This document shows, piece after piece, positions 1 to 8,257 of a stretch of DNA of 49,913 nucleotides. The position numbers and the translations under genes were made by a program. Source of the DNA: Deltaproteobacteria bacterium (lineage in GTDB: Bacteria > Desulfobacterota > Desulfobacteria > Desulfobacterales > Desulfobacteraceae); assembly GCA_013151635.1 (NCBI GenBank), contig JAADHV010000064.1, positions 1-49,913 on the forward strand. The letters run 5' to 3'. How positions within the stretch are numbered: position 1 is the stretch's first letter; each line of letters begins with the position of its first letter. A model generated the notes under the pieces. The model did no database searches, was not told the origin of the DNA, and was given only the letters and a program-made list of their open reading frames with translations.

Positions 1-1
1 C

Positions 2-175
2 ATCGGTCACCGTGCTTCAATCTATGTTGAAGAATACACTCTATCTTCCAGTATTCGGTCAAGTGATGCTATAATAGCTGCAACGGCTATCGAAAATAAT
101 ATGACGCTTTCCTCAAGTAATGTAAAGCACTTCAAGGTAATAAAAGAATTAAAGTTGAAAGTTTTTAAACCTTAA
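2..175 (+). CDS. PIN-domain protein, C-terminal part (VapC-like toxin)
   Basis: The frame is open from the window edge and stops at 173-175, giving 57 residues. It contains a motif reading DAIIAATAIENN, then a Ser/Asn/His stretch (SSNVKHF), then a short hydrophobic end. That is the usual end of VapC-type PIN ribonucleases, where the Asp is one of the acidic metal ligands and the later part normally reads T-x-N-x-x-H-F. The start, the other acidic residues and any antitoxin gene lie outside the window. Family assignment is from motif recall; the toxin role is inferred. Confidence 0.7.
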   Translation: MGHRASIYVEEYTLSSSIRSSDAIIAATAIENNMTLSSSNVKHFKVIKELKLKVFKP

Positions 176-1006
176 TATCAGAATAGCAAATGTAGCCGTC
201 ATGTATCAACAGAATCACATATCATTGCGCTTCAAATGACAGCCGGGGTCTGCGCCGTTTTTGAAGGTTTTTGTAAAATTGAAATGTATAATTGTAGCAA
301 AGGCTGTGGTATCCCTGGCTGCACCTGAGCTAGTCGTTGTGTGCCCTATGATTGTTATAAAAGAATTAATAACCCACGGCCTCTATTCTTTTCTTGACTT
401 CACAGTAATTCTGTTTTACTGTACAGATAGTTACAGATAAATTATCTTTAAAGTCATGAAAAAGGAGGGGGTTGTTGAATTGCCTTTTATTCCGACTAAA
501 TTTTTCAGATAATTTTGAACAAACAATATGTCCTGAAAAAAAGGATGTCGCTGCGCTCCTGTTGATTTTATTGGGTTTTATAAGGCATAGAGCAGGAAGC
601 ATTAAATAATACATGCAATCTTGTTTTGAGAGATTTAAGCAAAAAGGGGTGAGTTTCAATTAAATTTTTCTAATTAATTTGAATAGAAACAGAATAGTTT
701 TTATGAATTTCAAGGGATAAATAGATAATAAAATCGGACAGGTAAGAAAAAATGAGAATTATTTTGAACTTCAAAATAATTGAATTATTCTGATTTCTAA
801 AAGTTTACATAATTCGGGGATAGACCAACTCGACCATTTTGGGCCTAAAAATAAATTGACTGATAAATTTTTATTTTATCTATTGTCTCAAATAATTATA
901 TGTAAAATCCAGTCAAATTAATTCGAAAAATTTACAAGTTGTTCATTTTAATTCGAAAAAAAATCCCGGTTTTTATTCAAAATAAACTAAAAAATAACAG
1001 GGTAAA
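176..1006. other. AT-rich intergenic stretch, no supported gene
   Basis: No frame here looks like a known protein. A 97-codon minus-strand frame (366-659) has no ribosome-binding site and no recognisable domain and was rejected. The part from about 660 to 1006 is extremely AT-rich, unlike the housekeeping region to the right, which fits accessory DNA. The only ordered signal is the pair of direct repeats at 918-960. Confidence 0.6.
918..960. repeat. Two 13-bp direct repeats (candidate operators)
   Basis: The word TTAATTCGAAAAA occurs at 918-930 and again at 948-960, exactly 30 bp apart, i.e. close to three helical turns, so both copies face the same side of the DNA. They lie 47-89 bp before the start of a gene with a ribbon-helix-helix-like N-terminus. 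Autoregulatory binding sites are a reasonable inference; the repeats themselves are seen directly. Confidence 0.5.
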
Positions 1007-1819
1007 ATGGTAAAAATTGAAGTCGATACGGAAGTGTATGAAAAATTAGGTGAAATAGCTATACCTTTCAAAGAGACAAATCCTAACATGGTCATTCGCC
1101 GGCTACTAGGACTGTCTGGTAACAAAATTCTTGATAGCGAGATGGCTAGTGGAGTTCGTCAGATACAAACAAACGAAAAATTTCAAACCATATCTCAGCC
1201 TCAGACAGAAAGTTTAAAATTAGATAATGTTAATCAATATATAGATGAGCTTAGAAATGTTTCCTCAGAAACACATCCAGCGTTTCTTACTTTTTTAATG
1301 GATAAATATCATAATGCAAAAGGAAACTATAAAACTTCCAATATTGTAGAGTTTATGGAAGAAATAAACTTGCAATTACCTAATGGAACATTTCGTAACC
1401 CTTGGATGAAAGCACCGTATGGAGGCGAAAAAAATGGACTGATAAGTTGCCAACGAACCATAGAACATTTCAAACAAACAAGAAAATTTGGTTGTTGGGG
1501 TGGGAAAGATGTAAAAGAAAACTGTAATTCTGTGAATGAATGTATATATCATCCTGAAAATGAAGTAAAAATGCAGAACAAGTGTGATTTAAGAAATGGT
1601 GTAATTTGGAAAAGGACATCACCTGATTCACCTTTTACATATGGTGCATATTACTTGGAGGTTATAAAAAAACAACTCTTAAAAGGCCACACTATTCCAT
1701 TAAAACCATTGGTGAAAATTGTTTTTCCAGAAAAAAGCTATAATGCCAAACTTATTGAACGGTTCAAAACAGATTTTCACTTTAATGAAGAAGAGTTAAA
1801 CACCTTGTTTACAAAGTAA
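1007..1819 (+). CDS. Unknown protein, SeqA-like N-terminus and Cys-rich C-terminal half
   Basis: 270 residues. Residues 1-36 follow the pattern of the SeqA N-terminal ribbon-helix-helix (MxxIEVDxEVYxxL, then IRRLLGL), a small DNA-binding/dimerisation unit. Residues 50-90 are polar and probably a linker. The C-terminal half has five cysteines (C148, C163, C173, C179, C193) and ends in a charged helix-like segment. It could hold a zinc or iron-sulfur site. I do not recognise the C-terminal family. The gene sits alone in AT-rich DNA next to a toxin-like gene, behind two direct repeats, and has no obvious partner. Such SeqA-N proteins also occur in defence and restriction loci, but nothing here proves that role. 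Coding is likely given the consistent frame and domain-like N-terminus. Confidence 0.7.
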   Translation: MVKIEVDTEVYEKLGEIAIPFKETNPNMVIRRLLGLSGNKILDSEMASGVRQIQTNEKFQTISQPQTESLKLDNVNQYIDELRNVSSETHPAFLTFLMDKYHNAKGNYKTSNIVEFMEEINLQLPNGTFRNPWMKAPYGGEKNGLISCQRTIEHFKQTRKFGCWGGKDVKENCNSVNECIYHPENEVKMQNKCDLRNGVIWKRTSPDSPFTYGAYYLEVIKKQLLKGHTIPLKPLVKIVFPEKSYNAKLIERFKTDFHFNEEELNTLFTK

Positions 1820-1838
1820 CTTAGCACACAACAGATAA

Positions 1839-1882
1839 AGGATTAGTAACCGTGCCGAGGCACGAGGCTCGGTACTAATCCT
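1839..1882. repeat. Nested inverted repeat downstream of the SeqA-N gene
   Basis: Outer arms AGGATTAGTA (1839-1848) and TACTAATCCT (1873-1882) are perfectly complementary. Inside them CGTGC-CGAG-GCACG (1851-1864) forms a second hairpin. CCGAG near 1855-1859 can pair alternatively with CTCGG at 1868-1872. No T-tract follows on either strand, so it does not look like a simple intrinsic terminator. It could be a repeat-family member or a structured 3' end. Confidence 0.6.
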
Positions 1883-1907
1883 ATGGTTCATGAAGCCGGT
1901 TTTTAAA

Positions 1908-1923
1908 TGGCACACTTTTTGCT
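1908..1923 (+). promoter_or_regulatory. Sigma-54 (-24/-12) promoter
   Basis: TGGCACACTTTTTGCT matches the RpoN consensus TGGCACG-N4-TTGCW except for one base, with the invariant GG (1909-1910) and GC (1921-1922) separated by the required 10 bases. Predicted start of transcription is near 1934. The first downstream gene is the Nudix hydrolase about 320 bases away. No enhancer-binding protein gene is next to it. Confidence 0.65.
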
Positions 1924-1933
1924 ATAAGGGGAA

Positions 1934-2253
1934 AGCTTCGAATCTCAGATTATTTAACTATTTCAATATGATAGCTGCTGGCTATAAAATAGAGATGTTT
2001 TGTATTTGTTTTGAAGAACATCATAATTTTTTTATGCAATATGTTAAGTTTTATGTCAATAATAATTTAAAGCCAATAAGGCTTCTCTTCTCTGCCGCGG
2101 AGCGGCTTACTTGAACAAAATGATTGAGCAGATGCTGTAAGCAGTGGCATTTGGAGGAGGCTTTGCCTTCCTGGACTTTTCCCTTTTTCCGCTATCATGC
2201 TTATTATCCGGAACTGCTCATCATCGACCTTAGGTACTAAAAAGGGTATATCA
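1934..2253 (+). other. Long structured leader or small RNA region after the sigma-54 promoter
   Basis: No convincing gene lies between the predicted sigma-54 start and the Nudix start. The stretch contains several short perfect hairpins: AAGCC-AATAA-GGCTT (2070-2084), GCCGC-GGA-GCGGC (2094-2106), and an imperfect GGAGGC/GCCTTCC pair near 2153-2174. A 48-codon frame starting at about 1969 is present but has no clear ribosome-binding site. Either a long 5' UTR or an independent RNA is possible. Confidence 0.35.
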
Positions 2254-2913
2254 ATGGAAAAAAATGAAAAGAATATTTTAGAAACCAGTTTGAAAAAAAG
2301 GGGGTTTTCTGAAATAGGGGAAATATTATTCCAAGATTTGATTAATAAGGAAAAGTGTATCTCCCGTATCCGATCAGCGGTTCAAAGCGGAACTCACCCC
2401 AGGCTCCCGGCACACGGCCTTTTTCAGTCAACCAGTGTGATAGCATTGTTTGTTTTTAATAAGGAAGTAGAGCTGGTTTTTATCCAGAAAGCAGATGTAA
2501 AAGGCTATCCCTGGGCTAACCAGATGGCATTTCCCGGCGGGCATAAAGACAAGAAAGATCTTTCAACAAGGGATACGGCTTTAAGGGAACTGACAGAAGA
2601 AATGGGGATAAAAAGAAAAAACGTAGAAATTTTAGGTTCTCTCGGGCATTTTCAAACCATCAACAATAAGGATATTGAAGCCTGGGCCGGTATATGGAAC
2701 CGGAAAGATACAATTGAACATGATACCTCTGAAATTTCCAGGGTATTTTTGATACCTTTAAAGTATTTGATCAACCTTCATAAAGAAAAAGGTTTTCACA
2801 GGCAGGTGCCCAATGTAATGCAGCTTGCCTATCCATACGAAGATGTTTTAATCTGGGGAGTGACAGGAAAAATTTTATACCACCTTATAGATGTTTTATT
2901 AAAGGGCGGCTAA
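2254..2913 (+). CDS. Nudix hydrolase, CoA pyrophosphatase (NudL) type
   Basis: 219 residues from the ATG at 2254, which removes 19 residues of an upstream extension (2197) that look non-conserved. The segment QMAFPGG followed 14 residues later by LRELTEEMGI is the Nudix box in the form used by CoA diphosphatases, with the extra residue before RE typical of NudL/PCD1. The usual HxGQ before the box is ANQ here. Family members split CoA and acyl-CoA into phosphopantetheine derivatives and 3',5'-ADP, or act on other nucleotide diphosphates; the exact substrate cannot be read from sequence. Its stop overlaps the stop of the convergent gene 2910-3170 by 4 bases. Confidence 0.8.
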   Translation: MEKNEKNILETSLKKRGFSEIGEILFQDLINKEKCISRIRSAVQSGTHPRLPAHGLFQSTSVIALFVFNKEVELVFIQKADVKGYPWANQMAFPGGHKDKKDLSTRDTALRELTEEMGIKRKNVEILGSLGHFQTINNKDIEAWAGIWNRKDTIEHDTSEISRVFLIPLKYLINLHKEKGFHRQVPNVMQLAYPYEDVLIWGVTGKILYHLIDVLLKGG

Positions 2914-3170
2914 TTGTTTTTTGAACGTTTTTTAAGTCTGAAAAATATTTTTACCACAAGAAATAAGCTCAGGAACGAAAGAAAGCCCGGGAACCATACG
3001 TGTTCCTTGAAATCAAGATTGCCGGAACCGACAATAACACCCACAATAGCAAAAGCAAATACAAAGACCATAATGAAGATTAGCAGCCAGCAGGCAAAAT
3101 TTGAATCGTACCAGGGCGTTATAGCCTTTCTGAAAAATGGATTCTGATCCAGTTGCATTTGCATTTCCAT
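2910..3170 (-). CDS. Small two-helix membrane protein
   Basis: 86 residues with two hydrophobic segments (about 27-50 and 60-77) separated by a short polar loop, and a basic C-terminal tail KKRSK. It is probably an inner-membrane protein with both ends on the same side. I do not recognise the family. It is transcribed away from nrdD, whose promoter region starts just beyond its ATG, and ends on the stop codon of the Nudix gene (4-base convergent overlap). Confidence 0.55.
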   Translation of the reverse strand: MEMQMQLDQNPFFRKAITPWYDSNFACWLLIFIMVFVFAFAIVGVIVGSGNLDFKEHVWFPGFLSFLSLFLVVKIFFRLKKRSKNN

Positions 3171-3189
3171 TAAATATGTGTTAAAACCA

Positions 3190-3230
3190 CAATATATAGA
3201 TTTTTTTTCTTGACAAACAACAATATGTTG
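3190..3230 (+). promoter_or_regulatory. Pair of NrdR boxes
   Basis: CAATATATAG (3190-3199) matches the NrdR core CwAtATaTwG at every position, and CAATATGTTG (3221-3230) matches at nine of ten. The two cores start exactly 31 bp apart, the spacing known for NrdR box pairs. The second box lies between the candidate -35 and -10 of nrdD, so binding would block RNA polymerase. NrdR is the ATP/dATP-sensing repressor of ribonucleotide reductase genes; its own gene is not in the window. Confidence 0.75.
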
Positions 3231-3238
3231 ATTAAATC
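3210..3238 (+). promoter_or_regulatory. nrdD promoter
   Basis: A perfect -35 TTGACA (3210-3215) is followed after 17 bases by TAAATC (3233-3238), a weak -10. The second NrdR box fills the spacer. The nrdD start codon is about 85 bases downstream, preceded by AGAGGTGGG as ribosome-binding site. Confidence 0.55.
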
Positions 3239-3321
3239 TATTATCCAGCAGTATGGATAAACTTTTTTTAAAACCCTTAGGAAAGATATGCTAATTTCAA
3301 TCAGATTTCAAGAGGTGGGAC

Positions 3322-5412
3322 ATGTTTGAGCAAATTAAAAAACGGGATGGAAGACTATCAGAATTTGATTCGTCAAAAATTACTTATGCCATCCGAAAAG
3401 CAGGCGAGGCAACCGGTGAATTCAGCGAAAGAGAAGCAAAAAAGATGACCTTGAAAGTTGTTACGCTTGTGAGGGACATGCGCCTTGGACCTGTTCCCGA
3501 AGTGGAAGAAATCCAGGATATAGTGGAAAGAGTTCTTCTGGATTCCCCGTTTTACAAAACTGCCAAAGCCTATATTATTTACCGGGAGCAGCACAACCAG
3601 ATAAGAAAGATTGCCATTAAAGAAAATGTGGGGCTCATGGAATCCTATATTAGAAGAATGGACTGGAAAGTGAAAGAAAACAGCAATATGAGTTATTCTC
3701 TCCAGGGATTGAACAATTACATATCTTCAGACATCACAGCAGAATACTGGCTCAATAAAATTTATCCGCCGGATGTCAGGGATGCACACTACAGAGGAGA
3801 TCTCCACATCCATGATTTAAGCCTCCTGTCTGTATATTGTGTGGGCTGGGATTTACAGGATCTTCTGGCTGAAGGCTTTAAAGGTGTGGCTGGTAAAGTT
3901 GAATCTTCCCCGCCAAAACACTTCAGAAGCGCACTGGGCCAGGTTGTTAATTTTTTCTATACATTGCAGGGAGAGGCTGCGGGCGCCCAGGCCATGTCCA
4001 ATTTTGATACTCTTTTAGCCCCTTTTATAAGGGAAGACCGCTTGTCTTATAAAGAGGTTAAACAGGCTCTCCAGGAATTTGTATTTAATATTAATATTCC
4101 CACAAGGGTTGGATTCCAGACACCTTTTACAAACATCACCATGGATTTGAATGTACCGTCCACTTTAAAGGATTCTCCCATAATTATCGGCGGGGAGTAT
4201 AAGGAACAAACCTATGCCTGGTTTCAAGAAGAGATGGACATGCTGAATGCTGCATTTGCCGAAGTAATGATGGAAGGGGATGCAAAAGGCCGGGTATTTA
4301 CCTTCCCTATCCCGACATATAATATTACCGAGGATTTTGACTGGACCAATCCGAATCTTGAAAATATCTGGAAGATGACCGGGAAATACGGCATTCCCTA
4401 TTTTTCAAATTTTGTGAATTCAGATATGGACCCTGAAGATGCCCGTTCCATGTGTTGCCGCTTGAGGCTGGACAACAGGGAATTAAGAAAAAGAGGAGGC
4501 GGTCTTTTTGGTGCCAATCCGTTGACCGGCTCCATTGGCGTTGTCACCCTGAACCTGCCGAGAATAGGTTATCTTGCCAAAGATGAAGATAATTTTATAG
4601 AAAGGCTTGATACCCTTATCCAATACGCTGCAGACTCATTGACTATTAAAAGAAAGATCCTTGAAAAATTTACAGAAGGCGATCTTTATCCCTATTCAAA
4701 ATTTTATTTAAGAAAAATTAAAGAGAGTACGGGTGTCTACTGGCGCAACCATTTTTCCACCATTGGTATTCTTGGTATGAACGAGGCCTGTATCAATCTC
4801 ATGGGTGAAGGCATTGCCACGCAAAAAGGCCAGGACTTTGCCGTAAGGATCATGGATCATATCAGGGCCAGGATTGAAAAGCTGCAGGAAGAAAACGATG
4901 AGATTTTCAACCTTGAGGCAACCCCTGCAGAAGGCACTACATACAGGTTTGCCAGCATGGATAAAGCAAAATTTGAGGACATTATCTGTGCCAATGAAGA
5001 AGAATACAAGCAGGGCAAAGATCCTTTTTATACAAATTCCACCCACCTGCCGGTAAATTATACTGATGATATCTTCGAGGCCCTGGAACTCCAGGACCGC
5101 CTCCAGACCAGATACACCGGCGGAACTGTCCAGCACCTTTTCCTTGGTGAAGAAGTCAGTGATATTGACGTTGTCAAGAACTTAGTGGACAAGGTATCCA
5201 ATTCCTTTAAACTGCCGTATTTTACCTTGACTCCGACATTCAGTGTCTGCCCGTCCCATGGATATATTTCAGGCGAGCATGAAATATGCGATACCTGCGA
5301 TGCCCAAACCGAAGTGTACTCAAGAGTTGTGGGATATCTAAGACCTGTAGGGCAATGGAACAATGGAAAACAGACGGAATTTGCCATGCGTAAAACATTT
5401 AATATAGCCTGA
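3322..5412 (+). CDS. nrdD: Anaerobic (class III) ribonucleoside-triphosphate reductase
   Basis: 696 residues, the normal length. It makes deoxyribonucleotides from NTPs without oxygen, using formate as reductant. Residues 2-95 are an ATP-cone (KRDGRLSEFDSSKITYAI), the allosteric site for ATP/dATP. The body contains the catalytic-cysteine region (SMCCRLRLDNRE). The C-terminus has the zinc-binding cysteines (C643, then C656 and C659) and the glycyl-radical motif RVVGYL with Gly671, followed by WNNGKQTEF. The gene starts an operon with its activase nrdG 5 bases downstream, and is behind a promoter carrying two NrdR boxes. Only the anaerobic reductase is seen here, which fits a strict anaerobe, though another class could lie elsewhere. 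Confidence 0.97.
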   Translation: MFEQIKKRDGRLSEFDSSKITYAIRKAGEATGEFSEREAKKMTLKVVTLVRDMRLGPVPEVEEIQDIVERVLLDSPFYKTAKAYIIYREQHNQIRKIAIKENVGLMESYIRRMDWKVKENSNMSYSLQGLNNYISSDITAEYWLNKIYPPDVRDAHYRGDLHIHDLSLLSVYCVGWDLQDLLAEGFKGVAGKVESSPPKHFRSALGQVVNFFYTLQGEAAGAQAMSNFDTLLAPFIREDRLSYKEVKQALQEFVFNINIPTRVGFQTPFTNITMDLNVPSTLKDSPIIIGGEYKEQTYAWFQEEMDMLNAAFAEVMMEGDAKGRVFTFPIPTYNITEDFDWTNPNLENIWKMTGKYGIPYFSNFVNSDMDPEDARSMCCRLRLDNRELRKRGGGLFGANPLTGSIGVVTLNLPRIGYLAKDEDNFIERLDTLIQYAADSLTIKRKILEKFTEGDLYPYSKFYLRKIKESTGVYWRNHFSTIGILGMNEACINLMGEGIATQKGQDFAVRIMDHIRARIEKLQEENDEIFNLEATPAEGTTYRFASMDKAKFEDIICANEEEYKQGKDPFYTNSTHLPVNYTDDIFEALELQDRLQTRYTGGTVQHLFLGEEVSDIDVVKNLVDKVSNSFKLPYFTLTPTFSVCPSHGYISGEHEICDTCDAQTEVYSRVVGYLRPVGQWNNGKQTEFAMRKTFNIA

Positions 5413-5417
5413 TAAAG

Positions 5418-6122
5418 ATGAATATTGGTGGATTTCAAAAAAATTCCCTGATTGACTTTCCAGGAACCATAGCATGTATCATTTTTACACAAGGATGTAA
5501 TTTTGTCTGCCCTTATTGTCATAATCCGGATTTGGTCGCAAGTCCCCAAAAGGGGGCCTGCGACCTTTATGATGAAAACATGATACTTGAATTTCTTGAA
5601 AAAAGAAAAAATTTATTAGAAGGGGTTGTGATTACCGGGGGAGAGCCAACCCTGCAAAAGGATCTGGCAGTATTTTGCAGGAAGGTCAAGAGCATGGGAT
5701 ATAAGTTGAAACTGGACACTAACGGGACCCGTCCCAGGGTTTTGGAAAAGCTTTTTAAAGAAAGGCTTGTTGATTTTATATCCATGGATATAAAAACCGG
5801 GCTTGATAATTATTCTCTTGTGGTACCAGGGGAATTTAATTTTAAAAAAATTTTTCAAAGCGCCCGCCTTTTAATGGAAAAAGCACCTGCCTACGAGTTC
5901 AGGACCACCTGCACCAGGCCCTTTGTAAGCAAAAAAATCATGAAAGATATCGGGGAAATGATAGCAGGTGCAAAAAGGTATATCCTCCAGAAATGCTCAC
6001 GGAATGTAAAAGTGCTTGATCCTGAATTTTTAAAAGCGGATAATAACTTTTTTTCTGATAAAGAGATGCTTGAACTGAAAAGAACAATAGACAAATATGT
6101 TGGTGAGTCTGTTGTCCGTTAA
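5418..6122 (+). CDS. nrdG: Anaerobic ribonucleotide reductase activating protein (radical SAM)
   Basis: 234 residues. The motif C27-NFV-C31-PY-C34 binds the [4Fe-4S] cluster that cleaves S-adenosylmethionine and places the glycyl radical on NrdD. The sequence GGEPTLQ is the usual radical-SAM GGE motif. It is longer than the E. coli enzyme and resembles the NrdG2 branch found in many anaerobes. It starts 5 bases after the nrdD stop, so the two are co-transcribed. Confidence 0.93.
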   Translation: MNIGGFQKNSLIDFPGTIACIIFTQGCNFVCPYCHNPDLVASPQKGACDLYDENMILEFLEKRKNLLEGVVITGGEPTLQKDLAVFCRKVKSMGYKLKLDTNGTRPRVLEKLFKERLVDFISMDIKTGLDNYSLVVPGEFNFKKIFQSARLLMEKAPAYEFRTTCTRPFVSKKIMKDIGEMIAGAKRYILQKCSRNVKVLDPEFLKADNNFFSDKEMLELKRTIDKYVGESVVR

Positions 6123-6152
6123 AGATGAAAAGCTCACGGAAGGGAAGCAAAT

Positions 6153-7352
6153 ATGGAATATCCCCTTGTAAAGGCCTTAATTAACCTTGATGCCATCCGT
6201 AAGAATATTCGTAATCTAAAACGCCTGATAAACAAGAGCTGCAAATTCATGGCCGTGGTCAAGGCAGATGCCTATGGCCACGGGGCGGTAAAGGTTGCAC
6301 AAAAAGCACTGCAAAGCGGTGCCGACCTGCTTGGGGTTGCAAGGATTGAAGAAGCTTATGAACTTAGGAAGGCAGGCATTGGGGCTCCAATACTTGTTTT
6401 TGGCTATATCCATCCATCAAATGCCGCAATGATGGCAGACTTGGATTTTACTGCAAGTTTGTATGATTATGCCATGGCAGAAGCATTGAGCCGGGAAGCA
6501 GGATTTTTAAACAAGCCTGTTAAGGTTCATTTGAAAATCGATACCGGAATGGGCAGGGTTGGCATGATTATTAAGAAACCCTGTAAGGATATGCCCACCA
6601 GGGGACCGGCCGGGAACGCGGCTCAAAGCCAGGTGGTAAAAGAAATAGAGAAAATCAGCAGATTGCCCGGCATTGATATTAAAGGTATTTATACCCATTT
6701 TGCATCTGCTGACAGCAAGGATAGATCTTATACCAACCAGCAGATAGATATGTTTACCTCCCTGCTGGATGATTTAAAGAAGGCAGGACTGGAATTCGAA
6801 ACCTGCCATGCTGCGAACAGCGCGGCCATTATTGAGTTTCCCGGATCTCATTTTGATATGGTAAGAGCAGGTATTTCCATTTATGGGCTTTATCCTTCTT
6901 TTGAGGTGGACAAATCAAAAGTGAAACTTTTTCCTGCCATGACGCTGAAATCAATCGTGACAGGAGTAAGAAAGGTTCCCAGGGGATTTTGTGTAAGCTA
7001 TGGGATGACCTTTGAAACGCAAAAGGAAACATGCCTTGCATCAGTGCCCGTAGGGTATGCAGATGGGTTTTCAAGACATTTTTCCTCCAATGCCCACATG
7101 CTTGTAAAAGGGTGTAAGGCCCCTGTTGCCGGGCGGGTATGCATGGATCAGACCATGATTGATGTGGGAGAAATAAAAGGTGTCATTGCCGGTGATGAAG
7201 TCGTATTGATCGGCTCCCAGGGAAAGGAAATCATTAGTGCGGATGAACTTGCAATAAAGGCAGGTACCATCAATTATGAGATTGTGTCTGCTTTAACATC
7301 CAGGGTAAAAAGGATTTATTCGGATGAAGAGTCCTTTTCCGGTTCCGGGTAA
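6153..7352 (+). CDS. alr: Alanine racemase
   Basis: 399 residues. It interconverts L- and D-alanine for peptidoglycan, using PLP on Lys37 (AVVKADAYGHG). The second catalytic residue is Tyr283 (VSYGMTF), and the conserved VCMDQTMIDVG follows. The protein is longer than the usual 360-375 residues mainly because of an insertion around residues 139-165, which reads like a loop. The start is preceded by GGAAGGG. It lies 30 bases after nrdG and may be in the same operon. Its last 37 bases overlap the 3' end of the convergent regulator gene. Confidence 0.95.
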   Translation: MEYPLVKALINLDAIRKNIRNLKRLINKSCKFMAVVKADAYGHGAVKVAQKALQSGADLLGVARIEEAYELRKAGIGAPILVFGYIHPSNAAMMADLDFTASLYDYAMAEALSREAGFLNKPVKVHLKIDTGMGRVGMIIKKPCKDMPTRGPAGNAAQSQVVKEIEKISRLPGIDIKGIYTHFASADSKDRSYTNQQIDMFTSLLDDLKKAGLEFETCHAANSAAIIEFPGSHFDMVRAGISIYGLYPSFEVDKSKVKLFPAMTLKSIVTGVRKVPRGFCVSYGMTFETQKETCLASVPVGYADGFSRHFSSNAHMLVKGCKAPVAGRVCMDQTMIDVGEIKGVIAGDEVVLIGSQGKEIISADELAIKAGTINYEIVSALTSRVKRIYSDEESFSGSG

Positions 7353-8239
7353 ACCATTTTACCTGTCATGGATAAATCATAACCCCCGTATTCTTCTGCA
7401 GTGGCCTTTATTACCTTTCCTTTTAAAAGTGATAAGAAAAGCTGAATCCCCTTGTCAAAAAATCTTTCTTTTGTGATGAGCAAATCAAAGCGTTCCTTGC
7501 AGACAGGGATAAAATCAAGGCCGAGGATATTTGCAACCGGTCTGATACAGGGACCTGCATCTGCTTTTTTTGCAAGTATTTTAAGGCCCACATCCATGTG
7601 CCGGATTAAAGCTTTTTCATACCCTGTTATGGTTTCTCCTTTTATCCCGGCTTTTTTTAATTCCATGTCAAAAAGCTGGCGGGTGCCTGTGCCAAGCTGC
7701 CGGTTAATGATTTTAATACCTTTCTCACCAAGACTGGCTACAGATTGTATGTTTTTGGGATTCCCCTTCTGGACGATAATGCCCTGCTCTCTTAAACAAA
7801 AATTTACTACAGCCGGGATCTGATTCATTTCATCTTTTAAAAAAGGAAAATTATATTCTTCATTGTCTGCCATGAGATGGCTTGCTGCAATGTGGCAGAG
7901 ATTTTGTTTTAAGGCTTTTAAACCGCCCATGGAACCTGCAATACCGAACATGGCCATATGCTCTTTATGTTTGAGATTAAAGGTTGAGATGATTTTGTCC
8001 AGTAATAAGTCATTGCTGCCGGCAATAAGGACAAGTCCGTGATAAGGGGGAAGCTGGGCAAGCTCAGGGTAATTTTCCGTGCCTGTTTCCACCCATTGTC
8101 TAACAAGGTTTAGAGGGAATAACCATTTGCCGGTAACTTTGGAGGCAGGCAGGCTTTTTTCCGCAATAAGGGAATATACCATTTTTTCATTTACGTTTAA
8201 AAACTTTGCAACTTCTTTTGTTGAAAGCATTTCACCCAT
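7316..8239 (-). CDS. HTH regulator with periplasmic-binding-like domain (molybdate-type)
   Basis: 307 residues. Residues 1-55 are an excisionase/MerR-type helix-turn-helix (MLSTKEVAKFLNVNEKMVYSLI). Residues 85-295 resemble the PBP_like domain (PF12727), with the mark NRQLGTGTRQLFD seen in molybdate- and tungstate-type substrate-binding domains. Such fusions sense a small ligand in the cytoplasm and control molybdenum or cofactor genes. mobB lies under 1 kb away and an AOR gene is in the window, which supports a Mo/W role, but the ligand is inferred. It follows the shikimate kinase gene by 18 bases on the same strand. The start is preceded by AGGGAGA. Confidence 0.75.
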   Translation of the reverse strand: MGEMLSTKEVAKFLNVNEKMVYSLIAEKSLPASKVTGKWLFPLNLVRQWVETGTENYPELAQLPPYHGLVLIAGSNDLLLDKIISTFNLKHKEHMAMFGIAGSMGGLKALKQNLCHIAASHLMADNEEYNFPFLKDEMNQIPAVVNFCLREQGIIVQKGNPKNIQSVASLGEKGIKIINRQLGTGTRQLFDMELKKAGIKGETITGYEKALIRHMDVGLKILAKKADAGPCIRPVANILGLDFIPVCKERFDLLITKERFFDKGIQLFLSLLKGKVIKATAEEYGGYDLSMTGKMVYPEPEKDSSSE

Positions 8240-8257
8240 AAGCTGTCTCCCTTTGTC

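Noticed and set aside
366-659. 97-codon minus-strand frame
   Set aside because: No ribosome-binding site, no recognisable domain and biased AT-rich composition; probably chance.
1890-2114. 74-codon plus-strand frame
   Set aside because: It contains the sigma-54 promoter within its beginning, has no ribosome-binding site and no family pattern.
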